A DNA stretch of 64,000 bases from Mytilus edulis (taxonomy: Eukaryota > Mollusca > Bivalvia > Mytilida > Mytilidae), in contig NC_092353.1 in the NCBI RefSeq assembly GCF_963676685.1, positions 9,449,734-9,513,733 of the forward strand, written 5' to 3'. Positions within the stretch are counted from its first letter, which is position 1, and every line of letters begins with the position of its first letter. Below are positions 13,629 through 23,368 of this stretch, piece by piece. The notes under the pieces were generated by a model that made no database searches, had not been told where the DNA came from, and was given only the letters and a program-made list of their open reading frames with translations. The translations under genes were made by a program, and so were the position numbers.

Positions 13629-16600
13629 CACGGCCGACACTCGGCTAACCGAGAGATTGGTCGGTTAATCTATATTGAGTATGTGGCTATATCGGCGGTG
13701 GGTCTGTTAATCGGGTTGGCTAAAGTCTGTTAATCAGGTGTTATCGAGGAAATCATTGGAAATTCTGCATGTTTTATTGTATAACTTTTTAAATATATGT
13801 TTATCATAAAAATTATTCATGTCTAACAAAACCATTCAATGTACTGAATCCAGTGGTATAATTATTATTTTTCTAGCTCGGAAGTACGATCTATAAAATG
13901 AAAAGGCGTGTTACTCATCAATAAATTTATACACATTTTACACACACAAAATGTACACAAAAAGACACGTTGGTTGAATTTACTTGCATAAGATATTTTG
14001 CAACATCGAGCAAAGACAGGCATTATGTTTGTCAACCAAATTGATATCATTGTGTGAAAAATCTACACAAAAATCTGTATTTTGGTGACATAAATCAATC
14101 TTTATTTAAAACTTGGTCTGTTAATGGGTCGGATGTATAAAACCCGGTCTGTTAATTGGTCTGTTAAGAGTTAATGAATGGCAATAAAAGTATAATTTTA
14201 TTGCTGTATGGGGTGTTATCGGATCAAATGGGTAGGCTCAAGACGAGTGGCTAAAATATACGGAAACAACACATGAGCAATGAAACATAACATATACGGA
14301 AACACTGACATGAACAATGAATTTAGGCCATATATTGAAAACTGATATAAAAAAGTGTAATATTAAAGTATTATTATACATCATGTTAAAATGCCATATT
14401 TTGATTGCCTAATACGAAGGTGTTAATTTACTCTATCACATGGCTGAGCGGGTGACAATTTTTTGGAATGTCACCATCTCGGCTAGACCAATCAAAAATC
14501 GGCAGTTTAAACGACAATGAATTGAATCTACATCAAGTTATTTTATAGACAATGCTTAAAGTTCTAATTTACTATACAACGAAGCGTGGAACGACTCAAA
14601 CTTATTTCTTTTACAATTGTTGGAAAAACGTATTTCACTTGTTAATATTTTTACGTTAAAACCTATAAATCATTGTGTGTTATGCTTATTGTTGATATTA
14701 AACGCATTCGTTCACCATCGATGGGTTTCAACTGGTGATGTACATTTCATCATAGTCATTGTGATGTATATTTCTCAGCCAGATATGAGGCCTTTTGAAA
14801 GGGGTAATTACCCAAAATTTAAATAAAATAAATAACAATAGCAACAATTGAAATTTTTTTTTCTTGATAGCAAAGCTTTTTTTCCGTTTCGGGCCTAATC
14901 CTTGTATCGTTTATATGTCAAGTCAATGCACTACTATTGTCTATTTACTTCACTTCTGATGATTTTTCAAATACCCGTTACGCTGTCAAGTACGTGACTA
15001 CATAGAAATTACTTTATAATAAAACTCACCTGTTAAAAAAAATGATGATAGGACATTCATTATAATAAATCAAATATCACATAGCTGAGAGGGTGATAGA
15101 GCAGATCGGTATCCCTCGAAAAAACATTGTCAACCTTGGCTTTTTATTTATATCTTATCACAAATTTGTTACGGATACGGATAAATTTTTAAGATTAATT
15201 AACCTGTTATGTTTCATTAAATTGTTATAATTGAACTTCTTTTCCCTCTTTTCTGCAACACTTAAATATGTGATAAAAAGCTTATTAATAAAGATTATAA
15301 CATGTTTTTCCATATTTGCCCTGGTACCATCCCTCGACCCATATTGGCCCTCGGCTAAAGCCTCGAGGCCGATATGGGAGTCTCGGGATGATACCAGGGC
15401 TAATATAGAAAAGGGCATGTTATAATCTATACATATTGATTTCATTCAAAAATGGTCGCATATATCATGTGGATTCTTTTTAGGTTGTCATGAATGACAC
15501 TAATTTGTATCTAAATTGGTATTAACCAGTATAAAATCAGAGATATATAAACGTCGTAATGTAACTAAACATCAGTAAGTAAAATATATTGGGATTCTAG
15601 AATAAATAAAGAATAAAGAAATAATAATGAGTAAGATAAAATAAAATGTAGAGAAAAGTAACAAACAATTTAAAGAATATAGAAATAAACAACACTCCCA
15701 ATCCGGACCCTCATTGTATACACGAGAATCTGGATGGAAACACAGAATATATAGAATAATAGATAAGGACAGTAGGAAGTGATGCATTAATAAAAAAAGA
15801 TAGAAAAAAATAATAACTGTTTGAGAATAAAGACATGAAACACCCCTGGGTGTTGAAACAGTAACGGATTGGTATGTACTCATATTGGTAATAAATGCTA
15901 AAAGTTTACATGCGGAGAACTGCAGTTCTCCTCTGCACTTATGTAGAAAGGAACTAAACGGAATAAAATGAATTAAAACTTAAGATACCCAAATGTAGCA
16001 TTCGCTCCTTTCCATTTACTTCTTTAGACTGATTTGTAAACAACAGATGATTCAGTAATAGAAGAAAAGAACCAATCGGATGATGTTGACGATTTAGAGT
16101 TTAACGTCCAGTGACAAATATCATGTGCATATGAGAACAACAACACGTTATATGTACCCTGTGTTGTATTAGAAAGACACTTTCGGTCGGATTTGAGAAC
16201 GTGCTACTTTGAACAGACACAAAAATTAAGGCTGAAGAAAACGTTAATAATAGATTCATGCATATTCCAGCCGGCAATCCATATCCATATATTGAAGTGA
16301 CACACCCCTTAATAAAATGCAAAGGAAGTCAAAATAAAAATGTTCTTACTAGAAGGATACTGTTGCAGCGTATTGTCATTTTTTTTTTACTCAAGAGCAT
16401 CTCATTCTTAACTTTTTCAAAGGGAAAATATAAAGGTAGCACAACTATTGTCGTGGCTAAATAACTCTTAACTGACACAATTTCAATTGTCCAACCCATT
16501 AACAGACTTTATTCCCATAATGTTCACTAAAACGTGGTATTACTCACGTTATATTACAATTATGAAATATTTACTAATTTCAATTTATATTTTAGAACCA

Positions 16601-16985
16601 AAGTACGATTTTGTGTCCTTTAAATGATATCTAAAATTGTTTTTGTCGCCTTTCATTACAAAAATTGCTATGCGTATAAGCATAAATACTACATACTTGC
16701 GCGACGCCTTTTAGTTTTACTGAAAACTGCGCAGACTATGAAATGTTTTTACAGTTGGAAAATGTTCTATTACATATATCATTTTGCCAGACACTTTTCT
16801 TTTTTTGATTTGATTCTTATAATGTACCCAAAATCTGTATATTAAATAGATTTTAATATTAAAATTGTGCGTTTTACTCTTAACAGACGTATAACCAACC
16901 CGATTAACAGACCAACCGCCGATATAGCCGCATACTCAATATAGATTAACCGACCTATCTCTCGGTTAGCCGAGTGTCGGCCGTG
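13629..16985. mobile_element. 3.36-kb non-autonomous TIR DNA transposon
   Basis: The two ends are inverted repeats of about 110 bp, beginning CACGGCCGACACTCGGCTAA at the left (13629) and ending with its complement at 16985. They stay about 95% alike through the GGCTATATCGGCGG and CTGTTAATCGGGTTGG blocks. The flanks carry the same 5 bp, CGAGT (13624-13628 and 16986-16990), consistent with a target-site duplication. Subterminal GGTCTGTTAAT motifs recur near 14.11-14.17 kb. No transposase is visible inside, so it is probably mobilised in trans. I cannot assign a superfamily. The interior includes a strong palindrome at 15292-15428. Confidence 0.8.
15292..15428. repeat. 137-bp near-perfect palindrome (hairpin-forming)
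   Basis: Outer arms of 13 bp are perfect complements (AGATTATAACATG and CATGTTATAATCT). Inner arms pair TGCCCTGGTACCATCCCTCG with CGGGATGATACCAGGGCTAA, then CCCATAT with ATATGGG, and GGCCCTCGG with CCTCGAGGCC around a short loop. It may be a foldback MITE nested in the larger TIR element. Confidence 0.85.
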
Positions 16986-16990
16986 CGAGT

Positions 16991-18647
16991 GTCATGTATC
17001 TTTATTGGAGAATTTTAAGGTTCCTTCGATTTTGACATGTATATTTACAATCTACTTCAAGTCAGAATTTTATTCCTGCATATATTGAACCACATTAAAA
17101 GCCTTTTTATCTTTAATTGCATACTGTTTAAATGTTTATCTTTTCAAAAGTCAAGTAAATATATGTCTAGTAATTGACGATAGTTTGATCTTCTGTGGGC
17201 GCACGCATATTTGGAGTTTCTGTTACAGAATAATAAAATGTGTTTGTATTCCGTTCTGTTTCTTAGGCGGGATTTATTTATTTAAGTGTACAATATTCAA
17301 GTGTTAAGCTCAATAAATGTCCTTCGTTAAATCCGTTGTCAAAACTGAATGATTTTATTATAACCTATTGACCTAGCGCGTTTTGGATTTTTATGTTCCA
17401 AAACATATTTCAGTGTCCTATTTTTTCTCTTTATGTTTTTTAATACGCAATTTTTTTCTGTATTTTTATTAAAAGGTAAATTATGCTAAAAAGGTCAATT
17501 ATTACTTAAATGACAATATTTGTTTTGAAACAATATCACGCACAAGTACGCGAGTCTCTGATATTTTATATATATATAAATATATAAGTATTCGTAGAAT
17601 ATGTTGAACGATCTTCAAACTCTTCACAAGGTGAGGTCAATAGACTCGGGAAATTTCTTGTCTGACATTTAGTATTCAAAACAAATTATTATATAATTTT
17701 ATGATTTGCAAAATCACGAAAATCGGGACTGTTTGAAAGTAGCTTTGTAAATCTCCCTTGAATTAATTTCACACAAAATGAAGTTTTTAAAAAGTTTGCA
17801 TACGATACATGTCTTTAATATCTACTTCCACTGGGAATTGATTTCCATTTGATTCTGACCAAGTGAGTGAAACAAATACTACAGCAATTGACTTTACTGC
17901 ACTTTGACCACTTTAAAGTAACCATTCCATAGACAATTATCATTGGTTAGATGTAACTTTCAACTATAATTATTGTAATGATAACTTTTATTTTAGGAAT
18001 GACTGTAAGATTTTGAAGACTGAATGACAAAAATGTAGTTAACATTGATTACTGTACGGTCAAAGTTATGTCTATGAGATGATATATAAAAAAGCAACTG
18101 GTAACCAATCAAAAGACGTGTAACATCTAAAATCAAATTATAAGAAAACATTTACATAAAGTTTACCGAATTTGTACCTCCATTTCAAGCGATAGCTATG
18201 GTACTGATAAAAAAGTTATGTATATATCATTGGTGGCCTTCGACTGTTGTCTGCTCTTTGGTCGGACTGTTGTCTATTTGACACATTCCCAATTTCTATT
18301 TTCAATTTCATTAGCAGGAAAACATTTTTTTCAGTTTCAATCTAGATGGATTAAAAATGAAAGGAAAGTCCCCGAATCAAATAATGGATTATGATACGAT
18401 ACTTGTGTGCTATAATTTTACATCAAATAAATGTCCTATTGTTAACAATTGCTTGGATAGATCAAGCTAACGACTCAGAAAGAAACCTCTTTAAACTAGT
18501 CATGTGTTTGTAAAAAGCAGTGTTATCGATGCTTTATTAAGGTCTTATATGAAACAGAAATAAAACAGTCAGCCTTACATTTGTAATAATAAACTTCAAA
18601 GATTTTAATTTGAATGTGTTAAACAAACGAACCAGTGACCTTTGAGA
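16991..18647. other. left flank of the Polinton, no supported gene
   Basis: AT-rich intergenic DNA with no credible coding region. A family B repeat fragment sits at about 18230-18308, recognisable from GGCCTTCGACTGTTGTCTGC and the CATTCCCAATTTCTATT tail. The last six bases (18648-18653) are the Polinton target-site duplication. Confidence 0.6.
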
Positions 18648-19045
18648 GTTAGTAGTAGTATATATTGTGTGGCAGCAGCAAATATTTTTGCCACGTTGAC
18701 AAAAATTTTGCCCCCGTCAGCAAAAATTGCATAATATATTTGTTGGATAATATCAAAATATTGATTTTTAATTTGTAAAATATAAAAGAATGTTTTTATT
18801 TTTTTTTTCACTGCATTAAACAATTTTAATGCATTACCAATCAATTTAACATTGTTGATATGCTGGATATGGAAGTAGTAAAAGTAAATTGAACATTTAA
18901 AAAAAAATTTCATTTCATTAAACAATTTAACGCATTACCAATCATTTAAATTGTTGATATGCTGGATATGGAAGTAGTAAAAGGAACATTTAAAACAATT
19001 TGAGAGCTTTAATTTGATAAAAGTTTAATTGGTAAATATAATAAT

Positions 19046-19087
19046 TAACCCTAACCCTAACCCTAACCCTAACCCTAACCCTAACCC
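19046..19087 (+). repeat. seven telomere-type TAACCC units inside the TIR
   Basis: Seven uninterrupted copies of TAACCC, the complement of the metazoan telomere repeat TTAGGG. The matching place in the right TIR (36139-36150) has two GGGTTA units. The array is internal to a transposon end, so it does not mark a chromosome end. Confidence 0.97.
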
Positions 19088-19106
19088 AAACAAAAATATC
19101 ATACAT

Positions 19107-19113
19107 TATAAAT
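19107..19113 (+). promoter_or_regulatory. TATA-like box before the left gene block
   Basis: TATAAAT lies 28 bases before the first start codon, inside the inner part of the TIR. The right-end membrane gene has a similarly placed TATTTAA. With such short spacing the transcript leader would be very short. This is inference from sequence only. Confidence 0.35.
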
Positions 19114-19134
19114 TATTATTATTATTAATAAAAC

Positions 19135-19491
19135 ATGGATGAGATAGAATCATGTGAAAATATAGCCAGACTTGATAACATATTCGATATAATATATGCA
19201 AAGTCAGTTTTTGACATTCTGAAGAAGGAAAATCAAGTGGAACACATAAGTGGAGGAAATGCATGGGATTTTTTTTATCAAGTAGAAACAGATAAAGTGT
19301 ACACCGATTTTGTTAATTTAGTCAGACAATCAAATATTCCAGATAATGTGAGAGTCTACTATCAACTTACATTTTTACAATCAACAGATTGGAAAAATAC
19401 TATATTGAAAACACCGCACAGAGCATCTCGCATAATAGATAAAGTTGAAAAAATGATAGATTTGGAACCTATTTTTAACAATGGAAAATGA
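19135..19491 (+). CDS. small Polinton protein of unknown function
   Basis: A 118-residue acidic, mostly helical-looking protein that starts immediately inside the TIR boundary and overlaps the integrase start by 11 bases in another frame. I recognise no domain, membrane segment or signal peptide. An aromatic patch (WDFFYQ) sits near residue 44. The tight overlap with the integrase gene suggests that it belongs to the same transcription unit. Its position makes it either a small accessory protein or a regulator of integration, but that is guesswork. An ATG start and 118 uninterrupted codons in the element's coding direction are the main support. Confidence 0.6.
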   Translation: MDEIESCENIARLDNIFDIIYAKSVFDILKKENQVEHISGGNAWDFFYQVETDKVYTDFVNLVRQSNIPDNVRVYYQLTFLQSTDWKNTILKTPHRASRIIDKVEKMIDLEPIFNNGK

Positions 19492-20635
19492 TGATTTAGA
19501 TGAAAAACTTAGGAATGTATATTACAATACAGCAAATGGGGGAGCATACCTAAGTGCTGAAAAAATTTATCAAACGTTGAAGACATCAAGAGATGGAAAT
19601 GTACCAAGCGTATACAAGATCAGGAAATGGATGGAAAAAATAGACGACTACAATTTACAAAAACCTGTAAAACGTAGAATTAAAAGAGTGAAAATAATTG
19701 TATCGGAACCGTATGAGCAATACGATGCTGACCTTATGGATGTATCCAACATACAGAAATATAACAATAAGACACGTTTCCTGTTGGTTGTTATCGATAT
19801 TTTCACACGGTTTTTATGGATTTATCCATTAAAAAACAAGTTTGGGAAGACAGTAGCTGATGCATTTGAAAAAATCTTCAAACATGGTAAAATCCCTTTG
19901 AAGGTTTCCACAGATGCGGGAACTGAATTCAAAAACAAAGATTTGAAACGTGTGTTTAAAAAATATGACATTTACCATCATGTCTATTTAAATTCCGACA
20001 GTAGTAAAGCGTCAATAGCAGAGAGGGTCAATTTGACATTTCGGAGGATGATGTTCCGATATTTTACAAAGCATAGAACTTATAGCTATCTCAATGTTCT
20101 ACAAAATTTGGTAGCAAGTTATAATGCAACGCCACATAGAAGTTTAAATAATACAGCTCCAAAAGATGTGAATGAGAAAAACAAATATGATTTGTGGGCA
20201 TATATGTATATTAAAACTCCACCCAAAGAAAAACGAATCAGAGAAAAGAAAGAAACATTAAAAGTACAACGTAAAAGAGGGAAACAGTTTCATTTTAAAA
20301 TCAATGACATGGTAAGACTGAGCCATTTGAAGAAACCGTTTCAAAGAGCTTATCAGCAACAGTGGACCTCCGAAATATTTAAAATATATAGACGATTTCT
20401 AATACATGGGAAAATCTTTTATAAAGTACAAGATTTTTTGGACAAGGAAGTTGTAGGCAATTTCAATTATACAGAGTTGCAGCGTGTGAAAAAGGAGGCT
20501 GACGCATTGTGGTTTGTTGAGAAAGTGCTTAAATGGCGAAGGCGGAATGGTCAACGTGAGGGTTATGTAAAATTCCAGGATTGGGATAAACGTTTTTGTC
20601 AGTGGATTCCTGAGAGAGATATTGTTGACTTTTAA
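19481..20635 (+). CDS. INT: Polinton retroviral-type DDE integrase with chromodomain
   Basis: A 384-residue integrase that would cut and join the Polinton ends into host DNA, making the 6-bp duplication. The catalytic core shows the first Asp in YDADLMD (D84), the second in STDAGTEF (D145) and the Glu in SIAERVN (E181), with exactly 35 residues between the last two, the D,D(35)E signature of retroviral and Polinton integrases. A region near residues 275-320 (KINDMVRL...) looks like the SH3-like C-terminal fold. The last ~40 residues (FVEKVLKWRRRNGQREGY through WIPERDI) match a chromodomain pattern, which in other elements helps target modified chromatin. A classic zinc-binding HHCC head is not obvious; the N-terminal 70 residues look like a small helix-turn-helix. 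The start is an ATG overlapping the preceding gene. Confidence 0.95.
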   Translation: MENDDLDEKLRNVYYNTANGGAYLSAEKIYQTLKTSRDGNVPSVYKIRKWMEKIDDYNLQKPVKRRIKRVKIIVSEPYEQYDADLMDVSNIQKYNNKTRFLLVVIDIFTRFLWIYPLKNKFGKTVADAFEKIFKHGKIPLKVSTDAGTEFKNKDLKRVFKKYDIYHHVYLNSDSSKASIAERVNLTFRRMMFRYFTKHRTYSYLNVLQNLVASYNATPHRSLNNTAPKDVNEKNKYDLWAYMYIKTPPKEKRIREKKETLKVQRKRGKQFHFKINDMVRLSHLKKPFQRAYQQQWTSEIFKIYRRFLIHGKIFYKVQDFLDKEVVGNFNYTELQRVKKEADALWFVEKVLKWRRRNGQREGYVKFQDWDKRFCQWIPERDIVDF

Positions 20636-20636
20636 A

Positions 20637-21044
20637 ATGAGCTTTTACATGGTCATTAACAGTAACAAAAATTTAGACATTTACCCACATAACAGACCAC
20701 ACAAATTCCGTACATATCTTCAGACGCCAATAGTGATGAAATCAAAATGGAAAGTCGCATTAGTTGATATTAAATTATCATCAAATAATGATCTATATAT
20801 ATATGCAAACATATGCGGTGATGTAATAGTCGATGGTAACAAACAACCCTTATTGAAGCGAATATGTTGCTGCTCTCAAACTGAATACTACCACTTTGAT
20901 CAACTTGCATACATTCCAGTGGTGAAAAGTGAAATAAGAGACATTGAATTCTTTATTACTGACATGCAAGGGAGTCATGCATCATTTTTAAAAAATCCAG
21001 TGTCGATTACACTGCACTTCAGGTCGTATCCATACTTTGCATGA
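20637..21044 (+). CDS. Polinton minor capsid (penton-type) single jelly-roll protein
   Basis: A 135-residue protein starting one base after the integrase stop; the frame is open upstream but only with a TTG, so the ATG at 20637 is chosen. The N-terminal pattern, a short lead then FRTYLQTPIVMKSKWKVALV, is the characteristic opening of Polinton minor capsid proteins (F-x-x-x-L-x-x-x-I...W-x-V-A-L-x-D-I). These adopt a single jelly-roll fold and are thought to form the capsid vertices. A C-terminal strand-rich segment (PVSITLHFRSY) fits the last beta strands. The order integrase, minor capsid, basic protein, major capsid, protease, ATPase supports the call. Its stop overlaps the next start as ATGA. 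Confidence 0.75.
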   Translation: MSFYMVINSNKNLDIYPHNRPHKFRTYLQTPIVMKSKWKVALVDIKLSSNNDLYIYANICGDVIVDGNKQPLLKRICCCSQTEYYHFDQLAYIPVVKSEIRDIEFFITDMQGSHASFLKNPVSITLHFRSYPYFA

Positions 21045-21511
21045 TAATCATGGAATTGAACAATTCTCAATATGTGCTAGACCCTAGGACATGGATAATG
21101 TACTATGAAAATCTAGCGAATGACAAACATCACAATTCATATCTTAATAATTCATACAGAAGAACTATCCAGAGTGGTGGTTCCCTCACTAATTCAGCAG
21201 CTAGCTTCATGGAACCAATCACATTACCACAAAGTAAACCACATGCGCAATCACCCATTAAACTTGTAACACATGCACAGCAGCAGGTGGAAAATGCTAA
21301 GTCGGAAATTAGTCGAGCTGTGAAAAAGATAAAACGCAAACGTGGGAAGTTACAAAACAGTAATAGAAAAAGCCATAGAGGGGAGCAGAAGAAAACGAAA
21401 AAGACAAAGAAAGGAGGAAGGAAAAATAAAACAAACAGTAAGAAAGGAAGTGTACAGAGTGTGAAAAAAAGATTAAAGAATCAGCTAATTGAAAAGGATA
21501 TTTTCCAGTAA
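21041..21511 (+). CDS. Polinton basic Lys/Arg-rich protein, candidate virion core protein
   Basis: A 156-residue protein whose start codon overlaps the preceding stop (ATGA). The N-terminal third is neutral and aromatic (LDPRTWIMYYENLAN). A Gly-rich turn (QSGGSL) follows near residue 45. From about residue 95 it becomes extremely basic, with runs of Lys/Arg, Gly and Asn and few acidic residues. This layout resembles small DNA-condensing or internal capsid proteins of adenovirus-like particles, some of which are trimmed after Gly-Gly motifs by the virion protease encoded two genes downstream. Function is inferred from composition and from its place between the two capsid genes. An alternative in-frame ATG exists at 21050. 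Confidence 0.6.
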   Translation: MIIMELNNSQYVLDPRTWIMYYENLANDKHHNSYLNNSYRRTIQSGGSLTNSAASFMEPITLPQSKPHAQSPIKLVTHAQQQVENAKSEISRAVKKIKRKRGKLQNSNRKSHRGEQKKTKKTKKGGRKNKTNSKKGSVQSVKKRLKNQLIEKDIFQ

Positions 21512-21519
21512 AATTCAAA

Positions 21520-22842
21520 ATGGCTAAAATAAATCCTGAAACATTTCATGAGCTGCAACCAAGTCAGTTGTCTTTATTCAATCTACCAGGTCATCAAACT
21601 GCAGTCACAAGAATCACATATGAACATATTCGACCAGCTGCAACTTTTACAAAGACATCGCCAATAGAGTTTCACATATCTGGTGGAACAGAGTATCTAG
21701 ACTTAAGTAAATCAACAATGCATGTACGTCTAAGACTTAAAAGAGGAGATGGAACCATAGCAGATAGCAGTGACGTTAATTGCGGGCCTGTGAACTATGT
21801 TTTGCATGCATTATTTAATCAAATAGATGTTTTAATTCAAAATAAAATTGTCACATCTTCAACAGGATTTTACCCTTACAAAGCTTATATGCAAACTTTA
21901 TTGAAATATGGGAAAGAAGCTAAAGAATCGCAGCTCTCAAGTCAATTATGGATAGACGATCATCAAGGAACATTGGATGATGCAGATTGTAACACAGGAT
22001 CAAATCTTGGGCTCTACAGAAGAACAGCATACATAAAAAATGGTAAAACTGTTGATCTTGAAGGAAACATTTTCCATCCCCTGTTTTCAATGAATCGTTA
22101 CATATTAAATCAAGTAGGAGTTACTGTGAAATTCTACAGATCGAGACCAGAATTTTATCTAATGTCGGTTGATGAAGATGCTGATTATTACCTTGAGATT
22201 GAAGATATGTATCTATCAATAGCAAAGATCCACGTTCACCCCGGCATTGTATATGGCCACGATTCTATACTCAGGACAGTAAACGCTAAATATCCCATTG
22301 TGCAAAATGATGTTCGCACAATTTCACTTCCAGCTGGTCAAATAAGTTTTAACTTCAACAACATATTCCAGAATAATAGACCCAATAAGGTATTGATAGC
22401 CTTTACGGGGAGTCAAAACATAGCAGGTGACTACTCACTATGTCCGTGGACATTCAAACATTGCCACCTAAGTGAAATAAATCTTAAAGTTGAGGGAGTG
22501 CCAGTTTCCGGGAATCCTGTCAGAGTAAAATTTGACTCGTCAAGTGGAGAATCATCCATTGTTGCATTTCGCAATCTATTTGAGGTTGCTGGGAAAACTC
22601 TGCAAGACTGTGGTAATGGATTAAACAGAGACAGTTTTTCTGAAGGATATGCCTTGTATGCCTTTCAACTGGAACCAATTTTTGAAGGTTTAGATTATTT
22701 AACATTGAAAAGGAATGAACGTGTCAATTTGGAATGCACATTTGATTCTCCCCTCACTGAACCAACAACTATAATCATTTATAGTGAATTTAGTGGATAT
22801 TTTGAAATAACTCAAACTCGAGACATCATAATTCAAGAATGA
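21520..22842 (+). CDS. Polinton major capsid protein, double jelly-roll
   Basis: A 440-residue protein matching Polinton major capsid proteins in length and in diagnostic stretches: an early FHISGGTEYLDLSKS strand pair, then GPVNYVLHALFNQIDVLIQ, a YPYKAYMQTLLKYG helix and SSQLW. The C-terminal half carries the second jelly roll, with strands such as RTISLPAGQISFNFNNIF and a final EFSGYFEITQTRDI. This family forms the pseudo-hexagonal capsomers shared with adenovirus-like and PRD1-like viruses. No truncation or stop is visible. The gene starts nine bases after the basic protein's stop and its own stop overlaps the protease start (ATGA), which fits co-expression of the particle genes. Confidence 0.93.
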   Translation: MAKINPETFHELQPSQLSLFNLPGHQTAVTRITYEHIRPAATFTKTSPIEFHISGGTEYLDLSKSTMHVRLRLKRGDGTIADSSDVNCGPVNYVLHALFNQIDVLIQNKIVTSSTGFYPYKAYMQTLLKYGKEAKESQLSSQLWIDDHQGTLDDADCNTGSNLGLYRRTAYIKNGKTVDLEGNIFHPLFSMNRYILNQVGVTVKFYRSRPEFYLMSVDEDADYYLEIEDMYLSIAKIHVHPGIVYGHDSILRTVNAKYPIVQNDVRTISLPAGQISFNFNNIFQNNRPNKVLIAFTGSQNIAGDYSLCPWTFKHCHLSEINLKVEGVPVSGNPVRVKFDSSSGESSIVAFRNLFEVAGKTLQDCGNGLNRDSFSEGYALYAFQLEPIFEGLDYLTLKRNERVNLECTFDSPLTEPTTIIIYSEFSGYFEITQTRDIIIQE

Positions 22843-23306
22843 ACACTATGCAATTGGAGTGTATGATTAATTGTGATGAACTAATGAAGGATAAAATTGT
22901 TGGTATATTTGCAGCAGATCAGATACCTAAGATAGTGAGAAATCGACCCATGGGATTTATTTGTAACACTGAAAATCATTTTGAGAATGGTGCACACTGG
23001 ATCGCCTTTTTCATAAATGAGGAACGAAGAGGGATATTTTTCGACAGCTTCGCACACTCTCCCGATTATTATTCACGTCACTTCTTAAAATTCTTTGAAC
23101 ACAATGCGATATCTCTGGAAATAAATCAAAAACGATTACAGAGTGAGAATTCATCAGTATGCGGTCAATATTGCATTTTCATCTTATCACTCTTATGTAG
23201 AGAGTATGATCTAACTAACATTCACGATTTTTTCAGTGATAATCATCAAGCAAACGACATCTTTGTTTTCAATGTGATTGGTAAAACCTATTCACACTGC
23301 ATATGA
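22839..23306 (+). CDS. PRO: Polinton adenain-like cysteine protease
   Basis: A 155-residue protease of the Ulp1/adenain fold family, expected to mature capsid and core proteins. The triad is readable in the family order: His in GAHWIAFF (H53, followed by the usual Trp), Asp in IFFDSF (D69), the oxyanion Gln in RLQSE (Q101) and the nucleophile in SVCGQYC (C108). Spacing is close to adenovirus protease. The enzyme is shorter than adenain (about 200 residues), as is usual in Polintons. The start codon overlaps the major capsid stop. No key residue is missing, so it should be functional if expressed. Confidence 0.93.
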   Translation: MNTMQLECMINCDELMKDKIVGIFAADQIPKIVRNRPMGFICNTENHFENGAHWIAFFINEERRGIFFDSFAHSPDYYSRHFLKFFEHNAISLEINQKRLQSENSSVCGQYCIFILSLLCREYDLTNIHDFFSDNHQANDIFVFNVIGKTYSHCI

Positions 23307-23368
23307 AAAAGTGTTTAAAATGATGAGACACATGGTAACAATCATCATTCGAGCAAGAGGTGATCATC

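Larger units (their letters stand above)
18654..19134 (+). repeat. Polinton left terminal inverted repeat
   Basis: Begins AGTAGTATATATTGTGTGGC and pairs with the complement of 36098-36583. It contains an internal direct duplication of about 75-90 bp (about 18811-18883 and 18909-18981, sharing GATATGCTGGATATGGAAGT), then seven perfect TAACCC units at 19046-19087. The similarity to the right end carries on through an ATTATTATTATT tail and stops almost exactly at the first start codon (19135). Confidence 0.92.

Noticed and set aside
19046-19087. Chromosome end
   Set aside because: The telomere-type units are inside a transposon TIR with coding DNA on one side and host DNA beyond the target duplication.
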